DNA of 64,000 nt from Jackrogersella multiformis. Lineage: Eukaryota; Ascomycota; Sordariomycetes; Xylariales; Hypoxylaceae. Below, piece by piece: positions 33,365 through 45,728 of the stretch (position 1 is its first letter; each line of letters starts with the position of its first letter). The DNA lies in contig CADCXD010000010.1 in the NCBI GenBank assembly GCA_902806575.1, positions 2,944,696 through 3,008,695 on the forward strand, given 5' to 3'. The position numbers were made by a program, and so were the translations under genes. The notes below the pieces were generated by a model. That model was not told the origin of the DNA, ran no database searches, and saw only the letters and a program-made list of their open reading frames with translations.

Positions 33365-36300
33365 CTTAAAGGAGCTCCGACGGTCACACGAAGTAGGTAG
33401 GAACTGGACCACAGCGACAACAACTCGCTAGGAGTTTGGTCGATTCAACTCACCTTAAGAGTCAGAAGACCCAGATTTAGATCCTCAAATCTAGAGAGAA
33501 CCCGTGCGACGTCAACCCGTCAATTAGTAGCCTTCGCTAAGGACCTCAATATGCTACTGTGATTATAATATTGCTAGCTTTAGCTCGTAGCAGTCGAGGA
33601 GGGGGAGGAGGAGGGAAATATGAACGACAATATCGCGTCTCACGAAGAAAGAGGAATTGAGCGACCTCTCACAGTGCCCCCTTTGAGCCAATCTTGATGC
33701 CCTTTCCAACGATACGCGCTCCCGGAAGAAATCAAGCTCCCGGCAGATCGTGGGCACGGGCTGGGCAGCATGGTTGAGGCCAGGTCGTTAGATCCGCACC
33801 TCATGTGGCCCAGCCGTTATACCCTTGGCTACCTAGGCCTAGGTATTCTCGGCCGTAGCAGCTAAATTCATCTGTTTCTTTGAAGAACCATTGATACCCT
33901 TCATGCTGAGGTCTACTATCGACAAGCTCCATGGTAAATTGAACCCCCAAAATGTCTCGCATACTGACGGACAAGTTTCAACCAATGATGTAGCGGCCGG
34001 TCACACAATTGCGGCTACCTGCAGCCTCCTATAGATGACTGACAGCGGGGCCATGCAAGAACCCGTATAGCTGGAGGAGGAAATTTTCCGTTGTTAAGTC
34101 TTAGCATCTACCGACCCAGGTACTTACGTGGTTAGGTACGAGGGCCATGTGTCTTGCTACCTACCTGTTGGTAGGCATAATCGTTCTGCCCGAACCTTTA
34201 CCACGCCCGGAAGCTTGTTTAGAGGCAGTACCTAGGTAGGTACAGGAGAAGTATAGTACATTCTGTCTATAGTTTCCGGGGATGAGATTCCATGTTGCCG
34301 CGGACATAATGGATCAAAAATGGAAGATCTAGCCACACTCGATACGGATTGCCCTCGCTGAATAACCCTTTGGGATTATACCACTCGTGCTTTCATCATC
34401 GGCGAGCCGGTATTTCCATACTGACACGAGGGAGCGATGATTGCTCAGCACGTCGTGATTATACACTTTAAGGAGACCTATCTAGGTATTAACCTTTACC
34501 TAGCCCTTCTCAGTGCTTGAGAATATCCTACTTGAGGCAGAGTATGTTCTGACTAAACCGTGATTAGACATAGCTACTTTCATAGTTGATTTCTGGGCTC
34601 CTAGATGCCCCCTTTGCGAATAGGTAACCTAACGCAGGCCAACGCAGGTGATTATCTGGTCTCATCTGGCTGTATATTGTAGTTTTAACTAGAAAACTAC
34701 TAATATTAACCTAACAGGGGTTGATATCGCGTATCTGTAATCTACATGGCGCAACTTGCAGGTGTAGGTATGTACCTACAGCGTGCTCACTAGCTCTGCA
34801 GCCGTGCTATACATCTATCTATCTGTGCGAGACATCATTATTTCCTGCATGCGGTGGTTTTCCAACCAAATGAACGAGAAATGACTGGACAGGGCTATCA
34901 AATCGGATCTCTGATCAGCTTCATCCACGTACCGATCTAGCCACAGACCCTGTTCATCCAAACGATTCATAGAAGAAATGAAATGACAGATCACAGAAAA
35001 GGTCGTTAGAAATTGACGATATCCTGTATCGCCGCTCGTGGTGCCTACGGCTAGCAAAACACCCTGGCAAATAGCTACTGCGAGAATGAACCCCTAGGAA
35101 TATTTCCCCCGATGTTCACGATCTAATCCTAACATTTCCTAGTAGTTTCACGTGTCTTTCGAGCTCGCTGTTCGCATATGAACGGCATAGTAACAAGTGA
35201 GTTTAGGCCAGTTATCGTCCGAGTTGGGGACGTATTAAACCAATTCGGGGATACAAGGTGGACGATGCCAAAATTCCAATAATATAGCAGAGTACCACTA
35301 GGATAAGGGGGTTCGTACGACGGTGTCTAGACTTGCCATCCATGGATTGCTTAGAGACTCTCGTTTGCGTTGCGTTAAGTATGGATGATGAAGTAAATTC
35401 ATCTATCTACCCTACGTCTCATCTTCAGCAGCATCCGTCAGCAAACACACAAGACGGGCAGCTGACTATTGGGCGTGTATCCTGGTTTGCTGTCACGATT
35501 CTAGTCAAATACAATTTATCTTCAGCCGGCGAATGACCGAGCGCTGTTACCTCTTGAGAAGGTTACTGGGCTAGGTAGGTAGAGACCTAGGTAACGATCT
35601 CTACGCCTCACTAGTCCGGATCGAGCGGCCGTGGCTTCATGTAGGCTTGACTGGGCGTGGACGATCGAAGACCCTCCCGTTACTTTTCGTTTGGGGCCCT
35701 TGTCACATTTTTACCCCGCTGAAGATTTCAGATCAAGGAGGAGTCTGCAGTATTCAGAGCCTAGCATGGTCGAGAAAGACCGGCGAGGGCCTCACCCAGA
35801 TTTCGCCCTTCTTAGTTCCCTCTCCCTCCCCTCTCCTTTACCCTCCACGTCGTCACACAGAAGTACCGATACACATATGCAATTAGTGACGAATAACTGC
35901 GTCACGCACGTAGGCGCTTATTCTGAGGTATGTCTCGATATTGGGCAGCACTGAGGCCTCTCTCTCTATCTCTCTCGCTGCGGCGAACAGAGTCATGCCA
36001 TTGTCTTACCCGACGTTTGCGTCCTCAGTGGGACGAGAGCCGTTGACCAAAAGTAACCCGATTGTGTTTGCTCTGGCAAATCTCCCGTGGCCTCCTTCTA
36101 CCTAGTGATTGACTACTCGTTACTTACCTACCACGTTTCCTGTCTTTTAAGCAGGAGATATGTTGATTTGAATATGATGGTGACTCTTTCGAATCACACA
36201 GCATGAGCGTTAGCTAGAATGGGTGTATATCGTTGTTGGCGATCAGGGTTGCTGGAAATGATAACGACTTGTTGTATACAAGGTTGATAACTTCCCATTC

Positions 36301-37573
36301 CCATACTTTTGTATTTTTACTTGCTTGCTCATCATCGAGTCTACAAGTAGATATAAAAAGATAAGGAGAGATGGGAAGACCAAATATCAGCTAGGTTACA
36401 GGCCGACCTCACCCTCTGAGCGAGTGTCTGCAAAACACATAGATGGCGACCATGGGATATATGGAACGCACCTGAGAGTAATCTAGTTTAGTACCATTAA
36501 ATATGCTGGTCTCAGTCGATATGAGGCCCACCTGGTTCTCTACATCATCTATATAGATTGAATCGAGATTGGTCGCCCACCAAGCTCCAGTTCCAGATCG
36601 CCTCCTGGGATGATCGCCATGGCATCCACATTCTCCCTGGCCCCCCTCTTCCCCCGGCGTTGTAGGTGGGCTAGTTGTTTGCGTGGGCACTCCTCCCCTT
36701 TTCAGAGTGAAACGAAGCACCTTAGGCTACATTACAAGTCCAACTCAATCTAGCGTACACATGGCCAACCTACAGCTTTGCTAATCATGCAGCAGCCATG
36801 CATCTAACCGCCTTTTTGACTTGGTACCCTTGGGTTCGTGTAACACGGCTAAGTTAGTCGACCTCATAGTCATGGAAGTTCTCGACGTGACACCTGCTGT
36901 GTCATGAACGAAGGGCAACATGACAAGTCCTCAACAGATGTCTACCTTGAAGGGGGCTCCCTATCCTAGTTGCAAACAACAACGTTGAGGCTTGCCCGCC
37001 GAGAAAGTGTGGTACGAAGTTATAACAGTCACGGAACTAGTAGCCTCTCAATTTCCTCCCCAATCTTTTCACTGACATCGTACCGGAATCGTTTACTCCA
37101 GCACTCTGCAAACTGCCAGGTTTGATCAGCTTTTCTGATGAAACATCAGAGTCTGACAAGACGAGAGAGACCCATCGAAGCTCGAACCTCTCATCAAGCT
37201 GAGATTTCAGGGCTGAGAGAAAAAAAAAAGGCGAGAGCCAACTGTCGGACAGCCTGGCCCCTGTTCCTCTTTTTACAGAAAGGGCTCATTGTTCTTCTTC
37301 ATCAATCTCTTTCCTGCAGTCGCAGAGCAAAACAAGGACCCCTCTCCGTTGACACAATTCCGATAGGACGGAGACGGGCTGAACACTGTCCTTGTCTCTC
37401 ACGCACTTGGCCGCGCAAATTCGAGTGGTGGCGAAAGAAAAACGATGGTGACTCCCGCCTGTTATTCCCCCAGCGATGCTGGTAGACGATATAGTCGTGT
37501 TTGTCCTCCGTACCCTATCACTTATTCAGATCGCCGCTATCACCTCTCCTCCCAAGAAGGGCGAACGACAACG

Positions 37574-39015
37574 ATGACGGAACGCGATGTAGACTCGGAG
37601 TCGTCGCAACCTCGAAAGAGGATTGCAGTGGCAGTAAGTCAGAGGCCACTCTTTCTTTCGTCACCACCTTCGATTTCTGCCCCCGTTCTCCATTGAAGGC
37701 GAAAAGGAACCTGTCGAATGCTGACTTGAAACCACGCACAAAGTGCGGCCGATGCCGCAAACGCAAGATTCGATGTAGTGGCGACCCAGGGAATGGGCTG
37801 CCGTGTTCAAACTGCAAAAATGCAGGCTACGAACCTTGTCTCTTTCTACGGGTAATTCTCCGCCAGATACATTAAGAAAAGAAGAGAAGAAAGAGAAGAA
37901 GAACAAAATGGAGTCACGTTTCTAACCGTCTGATGATTCTCCAGGTTTCTTCAACCGAGACTCACCTTAGAAACGACGGCAACGAATTCGTATACAATAT
38001 CGAGGCGGCTCGGCACTATAGCAACCAGTCACGCGTAGCCGTGTCTTCTCTCAGCTCCTTATCGCAATACCCTGCCGACATAACCAACGGAGATGGCATG
38101 TCATCGTATCGGCAGAATCAGTATTCATATGGGAGTAAAGGCTACTACTCCAACATGCCGGCGTGGTCGAACGGCTACCCAGACGACGGCGTGGACTATG
38201 GCCTTAATTACGCCTATCCGATACTGAGCCAAGACCCCGCTCATATGGTGCAAAGCTATGGGCGGTACAGTTCTGCGAAGCCAGTCTACGTCGACCCCGA
38301 AACATCCAATTACTCCTATAACAACCTGGTACACCGCCCAGCAGTGAGCAGCGAATCTCCTACTGGGTTTTCCTTATCCGGAATGGCCGCTTCCCTCCCA
38401 AACGCCCCCGATCGTGTCGTCCCTTCAGACCGTCTCCTTTCACAAGTTAATCGGACCTTGACGGGTTCTTCGAGCTATCGAACAGACGGTCTCCCTTCAT
38501 ATACTAACACGAAGACATCCCCGACGAGCTCCTTGTCTGAAGTCGGCTACGGCAGCCTGAGCTCTAACTTCGATACTCCCTACGCCGCCGCCAACACGCT
38601 CTCGTCGAGTGTCCCGCACCGACCGTCTGGGCAACATGACGGCGCGGCTTACCATTCCGGCGCGACTCCCGCGACTGATACCATGTACGCCTCCAGCGAC
38701 AACACCCTCCGAGCTACCGAGGACGCCAGTTCGGGGCTTAGTTATATATACAGCGACAAACTCGACAGCTCTCGACGGGACTCCCAGTCCAGTGGGGGAG
38801 CAAGCACCGGCTCCGTGCTCCCTAACGGCCACGTCTACGTTCCTGATTCTCACCATACACATACGTCTTCGTCTCAGGGCTACGTTTCCTCATCTCATGG
38901 CACCGCGGTGGATGGACCTACTACGTCGTCTGGTCAAGGGAGTAGCAGTAGTGGACCCGCACATATGCATACGGACGGCCACCGACGATCTGCGGGAAAC
39001 CTCCGTGGGGGGTAA
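37574..39015 (+). CDS. Zn2Cys6 binuclear-cluster transcription factor
   Basis: Three exons, 37574-37633, 37744-37851 and 37945-39015, introns of 110 and 93 bp, 412 aa. The preferred acceptor at 37743 (branch GCTGAC about 20 bp before) joins RKRIAVA to CGRCRKRKIRCSGD, the canonical spacing of the family. All six zinc-binding cysteines are present (CGRC...KIRC...PCSNC...EPC). The domain is at the very N-terminus (residues ~20-50). The remaining ~360 residues are low-complexity Ser/Tyr/His-rich, without the fungal TF middle homology region. Expected to be a nuclear DNA-binding regulator with unknown targets. An earlier in-frame AG at 37698 would insert 15 residues ahead of the first cysteine. 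Flanked by long non-coding stretches on both sides. Confidence 0.88.
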
Positions 39016-41200
39016 ATCTGCCGCCCTATATTTCAGCGTGCCCGGTTGGCTGAAGAGCCGGGTGATGGCGGCATGCGGTGTGACGCGCCCAAGGGGGGAG
39101 CGGGGCCAATAGCTCATGGCCAGCTCAGTCAGCATTGTACGAAATCTTTGACGCATCGAAATTCTTACTGTCAGGAACAGGGCAACGCCTGGCAGTTTAT
39201 CTTCATCGCCTTTTGATTCTTCTTTTCGTTTGCCCGAGGCGACCGGACGGGAGTCTTCTGTCCGCCGGGGGGTGGGGGACGGTTCTCTATTCCATATTCT
39301 CTAATATCTTGTCACCTCGTTTTTCTCTTAGACTTCACCCTCATCCGATCATACGCGTCATTTCATCTCGCATGCATCGGGTGTTCCTTGCGGTGGATGA
39401 ACGCCTCGATGGCGCCTCCCTACTCAACCTTCCTAGGAATCTAGCTCAAGAGATACGACCCGGTACATCTCCAAGCTAATTCGAACTCGGACGATATTCC
39501 GCCTCGATTCTAGGTACCCTCATGTTCCGAGAGCCCGGATGCCCGGTACTGTTCCTAGTGGATGTATCAGAGCCATAGAGTAAGCCTTTTCGATGTATGG
39601 CGCTTCGTGTTGCCGGCTAGTGGGTTGCGCGAAGGACGTAGGCTACAGATTCGCAACCACTTGGGGCTCGTCCTCGGCGCCCTCCCACATATGCATGGCG
39701 GCTCGGCTATCGATCTATTGCCGCCCTCTCCTCATCCGCAGGGCAACGCAAACACTACGTTTCTCCGTTTAATTTACGCAACCACCCCTCCCCAGGAAGC
39801 TTATTTTGATGAGAAGTCGGGAGCTGAGAGGTTTTGTCATTTGTACACGGTACCGGTCTTGGTGTTGGCGTCTTTTTGCGTGCGCACATGAGTGTGTGCG
39901 CGTGTGTGCATCCTCTGCGGATCTGCCTGTCTGCTTTTATTTGTTTCTCACCTGGGGCCTTTTTGATTATTTTTTAAAATGAGGACTCCACTGCCCTCTT
40001 GGAAATTTTTGGAACTTCAACCATTATACGTACTAGGGCGCAAACTCTTCGTTCATCTGCTCACTCAGACCCCGAAAGACACCACCTACCTATTCATCGA
40101 CGTTGGCGGAATAAACCGGACAGAGCAGACCCGGCGACGACAAAAGGATATGTGCGGGAAAGACAAAAAGAATAGCGACCCCTTATTACTACTCACACCA
40201 CTCCACCAGCACGTTATACATGCTAGCCAGCGACGCAAGGGCTTAGCGTTGGCTTTTATTATTGCATCATTCGGTTTGGGGGCGGATTTCCCCCCTAGTC
40301 TGTACGCTTCGTTTTTGCTTTTACAGGAATACCCACGAGTATCTAATTATTAGGCCTACGCTCCTAGCGATGGCTCGGTTATCACAGCATGTTGAAGAAA
40401 GAAAGAAAAGCCTCCATTGACGGAAGAAAGGGGGGTGCGTATCAACTTACAAGAGATTGTCATAGGTCACCCTAGCATTTTCAAGCCACATAGGACAGGA
40501 GCCGTGGTTTGTATTGTCCACCTCGCAGTTTGAGGCGGGACAAAGTTTATGACATATTAGATCCCATAGAGCATCTTAAGAACATAGCCTTATACCCTTT
40601 TAGTTGAACTTGATCTGCTATCCTTTTTACCGAGGTGGATGACTTGATGAACATTTAGATCGTCGAAATGATTCTGAATCCTCTCGGTACACTCCGGTCA
40701 TTCTATGATATATAGACCTAACGCTGTTCTGACTTAAGTGACCGGCCCCGATTGACCTATTGTATTTTGATACAAATCTCGCCTTTGAAGACTTCAGGTT
40801 ATAGGATATACACCATGCATCTTTCTCGATCCTCGCTAGTCTACTTTTACCGAACTACGGCGCTTGGTATAATTATCGACTGAAGCGTAATACAACTTAT
40901 TATGACCTCCTACTCTCTAGTTATTCTTGATAATGGCGATGTCAAGGAGTTCTTCTCGAACATGACGAACCTCTTCTAACACGGCTTGTAGGGTAACACT
41001 TACATCTACAATCCACAACTCTTGTATACAGTATACTTTCATAAGAACGGCTAGGCATAAAGGCCATCGTGTTTTGATTACTAGCGGCATCAGGGGTATA
41101 GGAGAACCTGCTCTTAGCATGCCAATCCCAGAATGGCAAATACAGTGAAGCGAAATACCAATAATTAACGTAATCAGCTTTGCTCTTGGCTGACTTGATA
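39016..41200. other. Intergenic or long 3' UTR of the Zn2Cys6 gene
   Basis: 2.2 kb with no supported gene. 39016-40350 is GC-richer, with several short frames that lack any recognisable motif, and may be 3' UTR. A GTGTGCGCG-type repeat lies near 39878-39910. From 40400 to 41200 it is AT-rich. Confidence 0.45.
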
Positions 41201-42613
41201 CTACTCTCTTGTGTTTATTGTTGTTAGAGTGATATCTTCAACCCTTTGAGTCCGATTCAAATTGTCGCTGGAATCCTCATCCAGCAAATCAAAGGAGCGA
41301 TCAGTCTTGCGGGTCTGTCGGTTAGAAATCTTCCCGATGGTGATAATACTGTGGAACGTCAGTGTGGACTTCGAGCTCTGAGTTGAGTTATTGGGTTGGC
41401 TGAACCAATGCCTCCAAAGGGGCATCGTAGGGGGTAGGCAGGCCCCGAGAATGGCAAAGTTAACCTCGAACGATGTCGCGAGCAAGGCCGGCACGATGCT
41501 TCTGGGAAAGGGGCGAGGACGAGTTAGTACGTGACTATTAACCAAATATATACATACAGAGGACCTTTTTTTGAGGGCAATGCACTTACGGGTTGTATTT
41601 AAAGCACCCCCAGCGGGCTGGTAAACTTTGACCGTGACAAGACGGGCTATGGCGGCAAGAACAACACTATAAAGTGAGAATAGTGTTAGCAAACATATTT
41701 AAGTATCGGCGTCGTTGGCTTACACTGAACCGACAGTGAATATCGCAGTCAAGGCAAGCTTCTTGTCCTTTCCCATCTGCAACTTCCACACTTCCCAGAT
41801 CGGCAAGAGTACTGTTGATACGTCGAGGAGGATATTGGGTATCGTGATGGCCTCGAAGAATAACGCACTATCGATGCACTTGGCTCCGCTTGATAGATCC
41901 CAGAATCCACTAATGGGATCACATGTGAATATACTAGTGACAAAAACACCGATTCCCCACGAAACCAGCAAGACGGTCATAATCCAAATGGTAACACGCA
42001 GGGTGCGAGAAACGTGAAAGATACGGTAGTAGAGAGCGAGAAGAGAAATCTTAGACAGCGGCGATAGGCAGGAATAAATTAGCTGCAAGAAAAAGAAGGC
42101 CTAGAGTAGGATTGCCGATTGGAATTAGCTGTTTCTCCATTTCTTGGAATTTTGAACATTCTCCGAAGCTGTCAACGAACCCGTAGAAAATTTGAGACGC
42201 CACCAGGGTATGTAGCCATAACTGTCTGGCCATTAACTCCCAAGCCATACCCGATCACTAAACAGCCATGGTTAGATGCTGGAATAATCGACTGCGACAA
42301 CCGAAGGAACGGATAACTTGCTTATTCCCTCGTCAATGAGTTGGGCATGGTTGAAAATCTGGTAGTCGGGCTAGGTTAGCAAAACAGGACACAAATACTG
42401 CAGGGGATAATATGTATTATGTAGTTGCGGCTGACTTACCAACGCGACGATGACGATATGATCATCGAATTGAAGCTTGATGCCTTGCCAACGCCGTGTA
42501 TAGATACGTAACCCAACAAAAGCAGTGGTAACGATGTTGAGAATGACGGTCGGGATGAGAAAAATGTCACTCGTGTCGGAGTAGTCCAACCCCGGAATAG
42601 CTTGTGTGGGCAT
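41201..42613 (-). pseudogene. PTH11-like seven-helix receptor, probably disrupted
   Basis: Pieces of a PTH11-type (CFEM-less, rhodopsin-fold) fungal membrane receptor in order: an N-terminal helix (SDIFLIPTVILNIVTTAFVG, RRWQGIKLQFDDH), the loop VIGYGLGVNGQTV, the helices ISLLALYYRIF and TVLLVSWGIGVFVTSIFTCD, LLDVSTVLLPIWEVWKLQMG, VVLAAIARLVTV and FEVNFAILGACLP, then a Ser/Asp-rich tail to the stop at 41201. The pieces cannot be joined in one frame. The segment between 42400 and 42120 changes frame, and the exon ending near 41620 is one base off from the next exon, the mismatch lying around a G5 run (about 41607-41611). Several introns with good sites (41568-41620 area, TACTAAC branch) remain. 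A recent pseudogene or a base error in the G-run are both possible. Confidence 0.65.
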
Positions 42614-43578
42614 AATAACAAAGAGGAATATGAATATTCGAAAATCATTAACCTAGGTACTAAACAGAAGTAAATTCATCTTCAAAACCAGCCTTTTGTG
42701 ATGATTCAACCTAAAGCCTCCAATCTAAAGTTACATTTATGACCGAAAGGCTGGGTGCTTCTTGTCTTTTTCAGCTCCGGAGAAGGCACATTTGAATAAG
42801 GAGAGCCTCAAACTAACCTAGCCGATACATAACAGATCGGCTTCATATTTAAAGGTTCTTACGTACGTACTGATACCCTGTGCATGTGTTTAAGACGGTA
42901 ACTGAGTTATAATAATATTTGGTTACCTACTATAGATGATCATATCCGAGTCGGGGCCTTTCGTTAACCGACACACTTCTTTATACAACGAGCGGCACAG
43001 TAAAATTGATGATGCCCAAGGGTGCTTTATGCGTAGGAGAAGCTTAACATACCTGCATACATTAGATTCCAGACGTCGTATAATCAAACATAAGTTTTAA
43101 TGAGTGACATACCTAATCTCACGTAAGTACTGTATAATAGGATCGTAATTAGAGCCAATCAGAGATCAATTCAAATACGCCATTTTAATTTTGTTTGGCG
43201 AACCTCGTACATTATCTACTTAGTACCGCTGTCACTGTTTGTCGATACCTGTGAGATACTTAGAATATATTACACGTTGGCATTTGGTACAGAACACCGC
43301 AACTTAGGCGTTATTCATAGAGAAACATGGGGGAGTTCTATGTTGGTGCATGCTGGTTGATCATGCAACCCTATCACATCCTTAGCATCGTATCGGAGAA
43401 GAAGGATATAGAAAATCCAGGGTATATAAACCTTGCGGCATCTTAGGGTCTCAGGTGTGGTAATTGGAGGCGGATTAGAGCCCCGGCGAAGACAAATAAG
43501 AAGAGGTACAGACCCCTTTCTTTGTACGCCATCTTTTTATATTGATATTATCGAAATACATACACACAATCCCGGGGA
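42614..43578. other. Intergenic, divergent upstream region
   Basis: 965 bp AT-rich DNA between the divergent PTH11-like relic and the hydrolase gene. No gene or repeat seen. Confidence 0.5.
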
Positions 43579-44469
43579 ATGATGTCTTATTCGCCTAAGC
43601 GAGGAATTATATTTTCGGGTGGCGCTTTTCACTCAGCCCATTTCTTCGACGCCGTCACGCAGCGTCTCGAGGATGCCCAGTCGTTCGAAACGGTAATAGT
43701 ATCGGCGCACCCATCACTAGGTAACGATAGCAGAGGCAAGACTTTGTGGGACGATGTTGAGGCTCTGCGAGCACAAATGGCTCCCTACGTTGACACCGGG
43801 TTCGAGTTCATCGTCGTAGGCCACTCCTACGGTGGCTTTCCGGGCTTTGCGGCCACCGAAGGCTGGACTGTCGCAGAGCGTGCTGCTACTGGTAAGAAAG
43901 GTGGCGTCCGTGCCGTAGTGTTTAATGCGGCATCTGTTCCCACTATAAAGGGAAGCACGGCAATTGGCATCTTTGAAGAAGGCAAGGAGCATGAGTATCC
44001 GCCCTTCCTCACCCACGGCCCCCAAGGAGAAAAGGTATGTGGTTCGTTTCTACCTATTCGGGGATGGAGGGAGGTTCACTTTTTTCTTCTTTTCTTTTGT
44101 TGCTAACACTGGATTCTTCAGGGGCACCTCATCTTCCCAAGCAAAACCAGCAAGCAGTCTTTCTACAACGATCTGGATACGGATAAGGCAGACGAGTTAT
44201 GGGATACCCTTGTGCCACATTCGCAGGAAGCCATCGAGACCCCAGTTAATCATATTGTAACCGATATCAATCTCCCTTACTATTACATTGTCACTGAGAA
44301 GGACCAGACCGTATCTCCTAAGCTCCAAAGACAGGTGGCGGCAGCTATTCCTGGTTGCACCATATTTAGCATTGATGCCGGACACTCCCCGTTCGTCTCG
44401 CAACCCGTCCGCTTCGTCGAGATAATTGAACGTATTAAGGAGGAAGTGTTTGCTATAGAAAAAAAATAA
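43579..44469 (+). CDS. Alpha/beta hydrolase, methylesterase-like
   Basis: Exons 43579-44034 and 44122-44469 with an 87-bp intron (GTATGT donor, TGCTAAC branch, TTCAG acceptor), 267 aa. GIIFSGGAFHSAHFFDAVTQ is the typical first strand and oxyanion-hole loop. The nucleophile elbow is VVGHSYGG, the acid is the Asp in YYIVTEKDQTV and the catalytic His is in IDAGHSPFVSQP. It resembles the fungal cytosolic hydrolases related to plant methyl-salicylate esterases. No signal peptide. Substrate unknown. It is the best-preserved gene of the 41-48 kb accessory island, so a part in a now-decayed pathway is possible but not shown. Confidence 0.9.
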
Positions 44470-45728
44470 GATTGCTACCATTTTCTTTTTATCTGGCTTA
44501 ACTTAGTACCTGAATTACCTCTTATCAAATTATTAATACAGTATAAATACTTAACCTAGGTGCTTGGGTATTATACCATTATTTCTATTTTGATGCCGTG
44601 CATACTTACTGCCTAGTTAAGCGACTAATATTTAATTGGGTTTTGATGATATAAATGAAGGGGTTTGGGGAGCGACTTGTTTTCGGATAGCCCCGTTATA
44701 CCCCTGGTCCGAAGAGTTTAATAACAGCATGTCGTCTACGCCGATGCTAAATCGAAGACATGAAGGTGCCTATTTTCTGGCAGATGGCTAGGATCTTCCG
44801 ATTTCTGGACAGGCATCCAGCCCATCTATATGCTATATCGAAACATAGGTAATTTGGGCTATGTTCCTACCGTACTTTGTTGCAAGCGCATATAGGCTAG
44901 GATGCGTAGATTTGCTATTTCAGACTAGAAAGCAATTCACCTACCTGATTCTAATGCCCTACAATCTAGAGAACTTTTCAATCTCATGTTGCTAAAACCA
45001 CGGATGAAACTAAGATACTGTTGAATCATCATCACGAGACTGGGGGGTATGGAGTATATACTTCTAGTTGGTTGAGACTTAAAAGGCAGAATTATGCACA
45101 CTGCTCCAACTCGACGATATGCTCTATAATACCATATTAATAAGTACACACCGAATGTTTTTTGCCACACCTTACTCGAAGAGTCTCTCTAACGCTTGCC
45201 AGGTTACACGTCGAGCATCTGCATTGTTACCGGGCGAATATATTAGAAATAGGTCTACGTAAAACACACCTGAACGACGAGCAAAAGCCAGTGCATGGTC
45301 ATACCCTTTCTAGAAGCTATCAAAATTCTCCAAAAAGTAGCTAAACACTCGGAGTCTTTACTAAAGGTATCTAGGTTAATAACCTCAAATCTTTTAGATT
45401 CTTTTGACTTTATATATTTTCCCTTAAACTGATATTAAGTCACTGCAATTAAAGCCTTCGACCTGCGGATACTTTTTAGGTCGATAGTTGCGGAAAATCA
45501 ATAAGTCTCGGAAATAAAATAAGAGAAAAGGGCGAACTCGACGGATAAAGGTATGAAGTTTCATAATCTAAGTACAGAGGTAATAAGTACCTAGGTAATT
45601 CATCACCATTTAATACCTACCTAGGAGGTATTGGACGATTATTCAACTGCTAAAACAAGTGTAGTTACTAGGATAGCGGCATGGTCCCTGAGGTTGAAGC
45701 GAACGCATCTTCTAGTATCTCCACCTAC
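44470..45728. other. Intergenic, AT-rich, no gene seen
   Basis: 1.26 kb of AT-rich DNA with TACCTAGG-type motifs around 44555, 45588-45625. No convincing coding remnant found. Confidence 0.45.

Larger units (their letters stand above)
30611..37573. other. Long gene-poor stretch (7 kb)
   Basis: Seven kilobases with only two weak coding candidates, listed separately (31086-31468 and 33152-33364). Also a 10-bp tandem repeat (32699-32736), a 38-bp near-palindrome (33067-33104) and scattered CCTAGGTA motifs (32105, 34229). From about 37030 on, pyrimidine-rich sequence with short upstream frames probably belongs to the promoter and 5' leader of the Zn2Cys6 gene. Confidence 0.5.

Noticed and set aside
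34815..35057. 80-residue minus-strand frame (contains MNRLDEQGLWLDRYVDEADQ)
   Set aside because: Composition is slightly protein-like, but no neighbouring exon, no motif and no clear start, so not supportable as a gene.
39135..40353. Three plus-strand frames of 109-124 residues after the Zn2Cys6 gene
   Set aside because: No recognisable domain and no consistent splice links to the upstream gene; more likely long 3' UTR.
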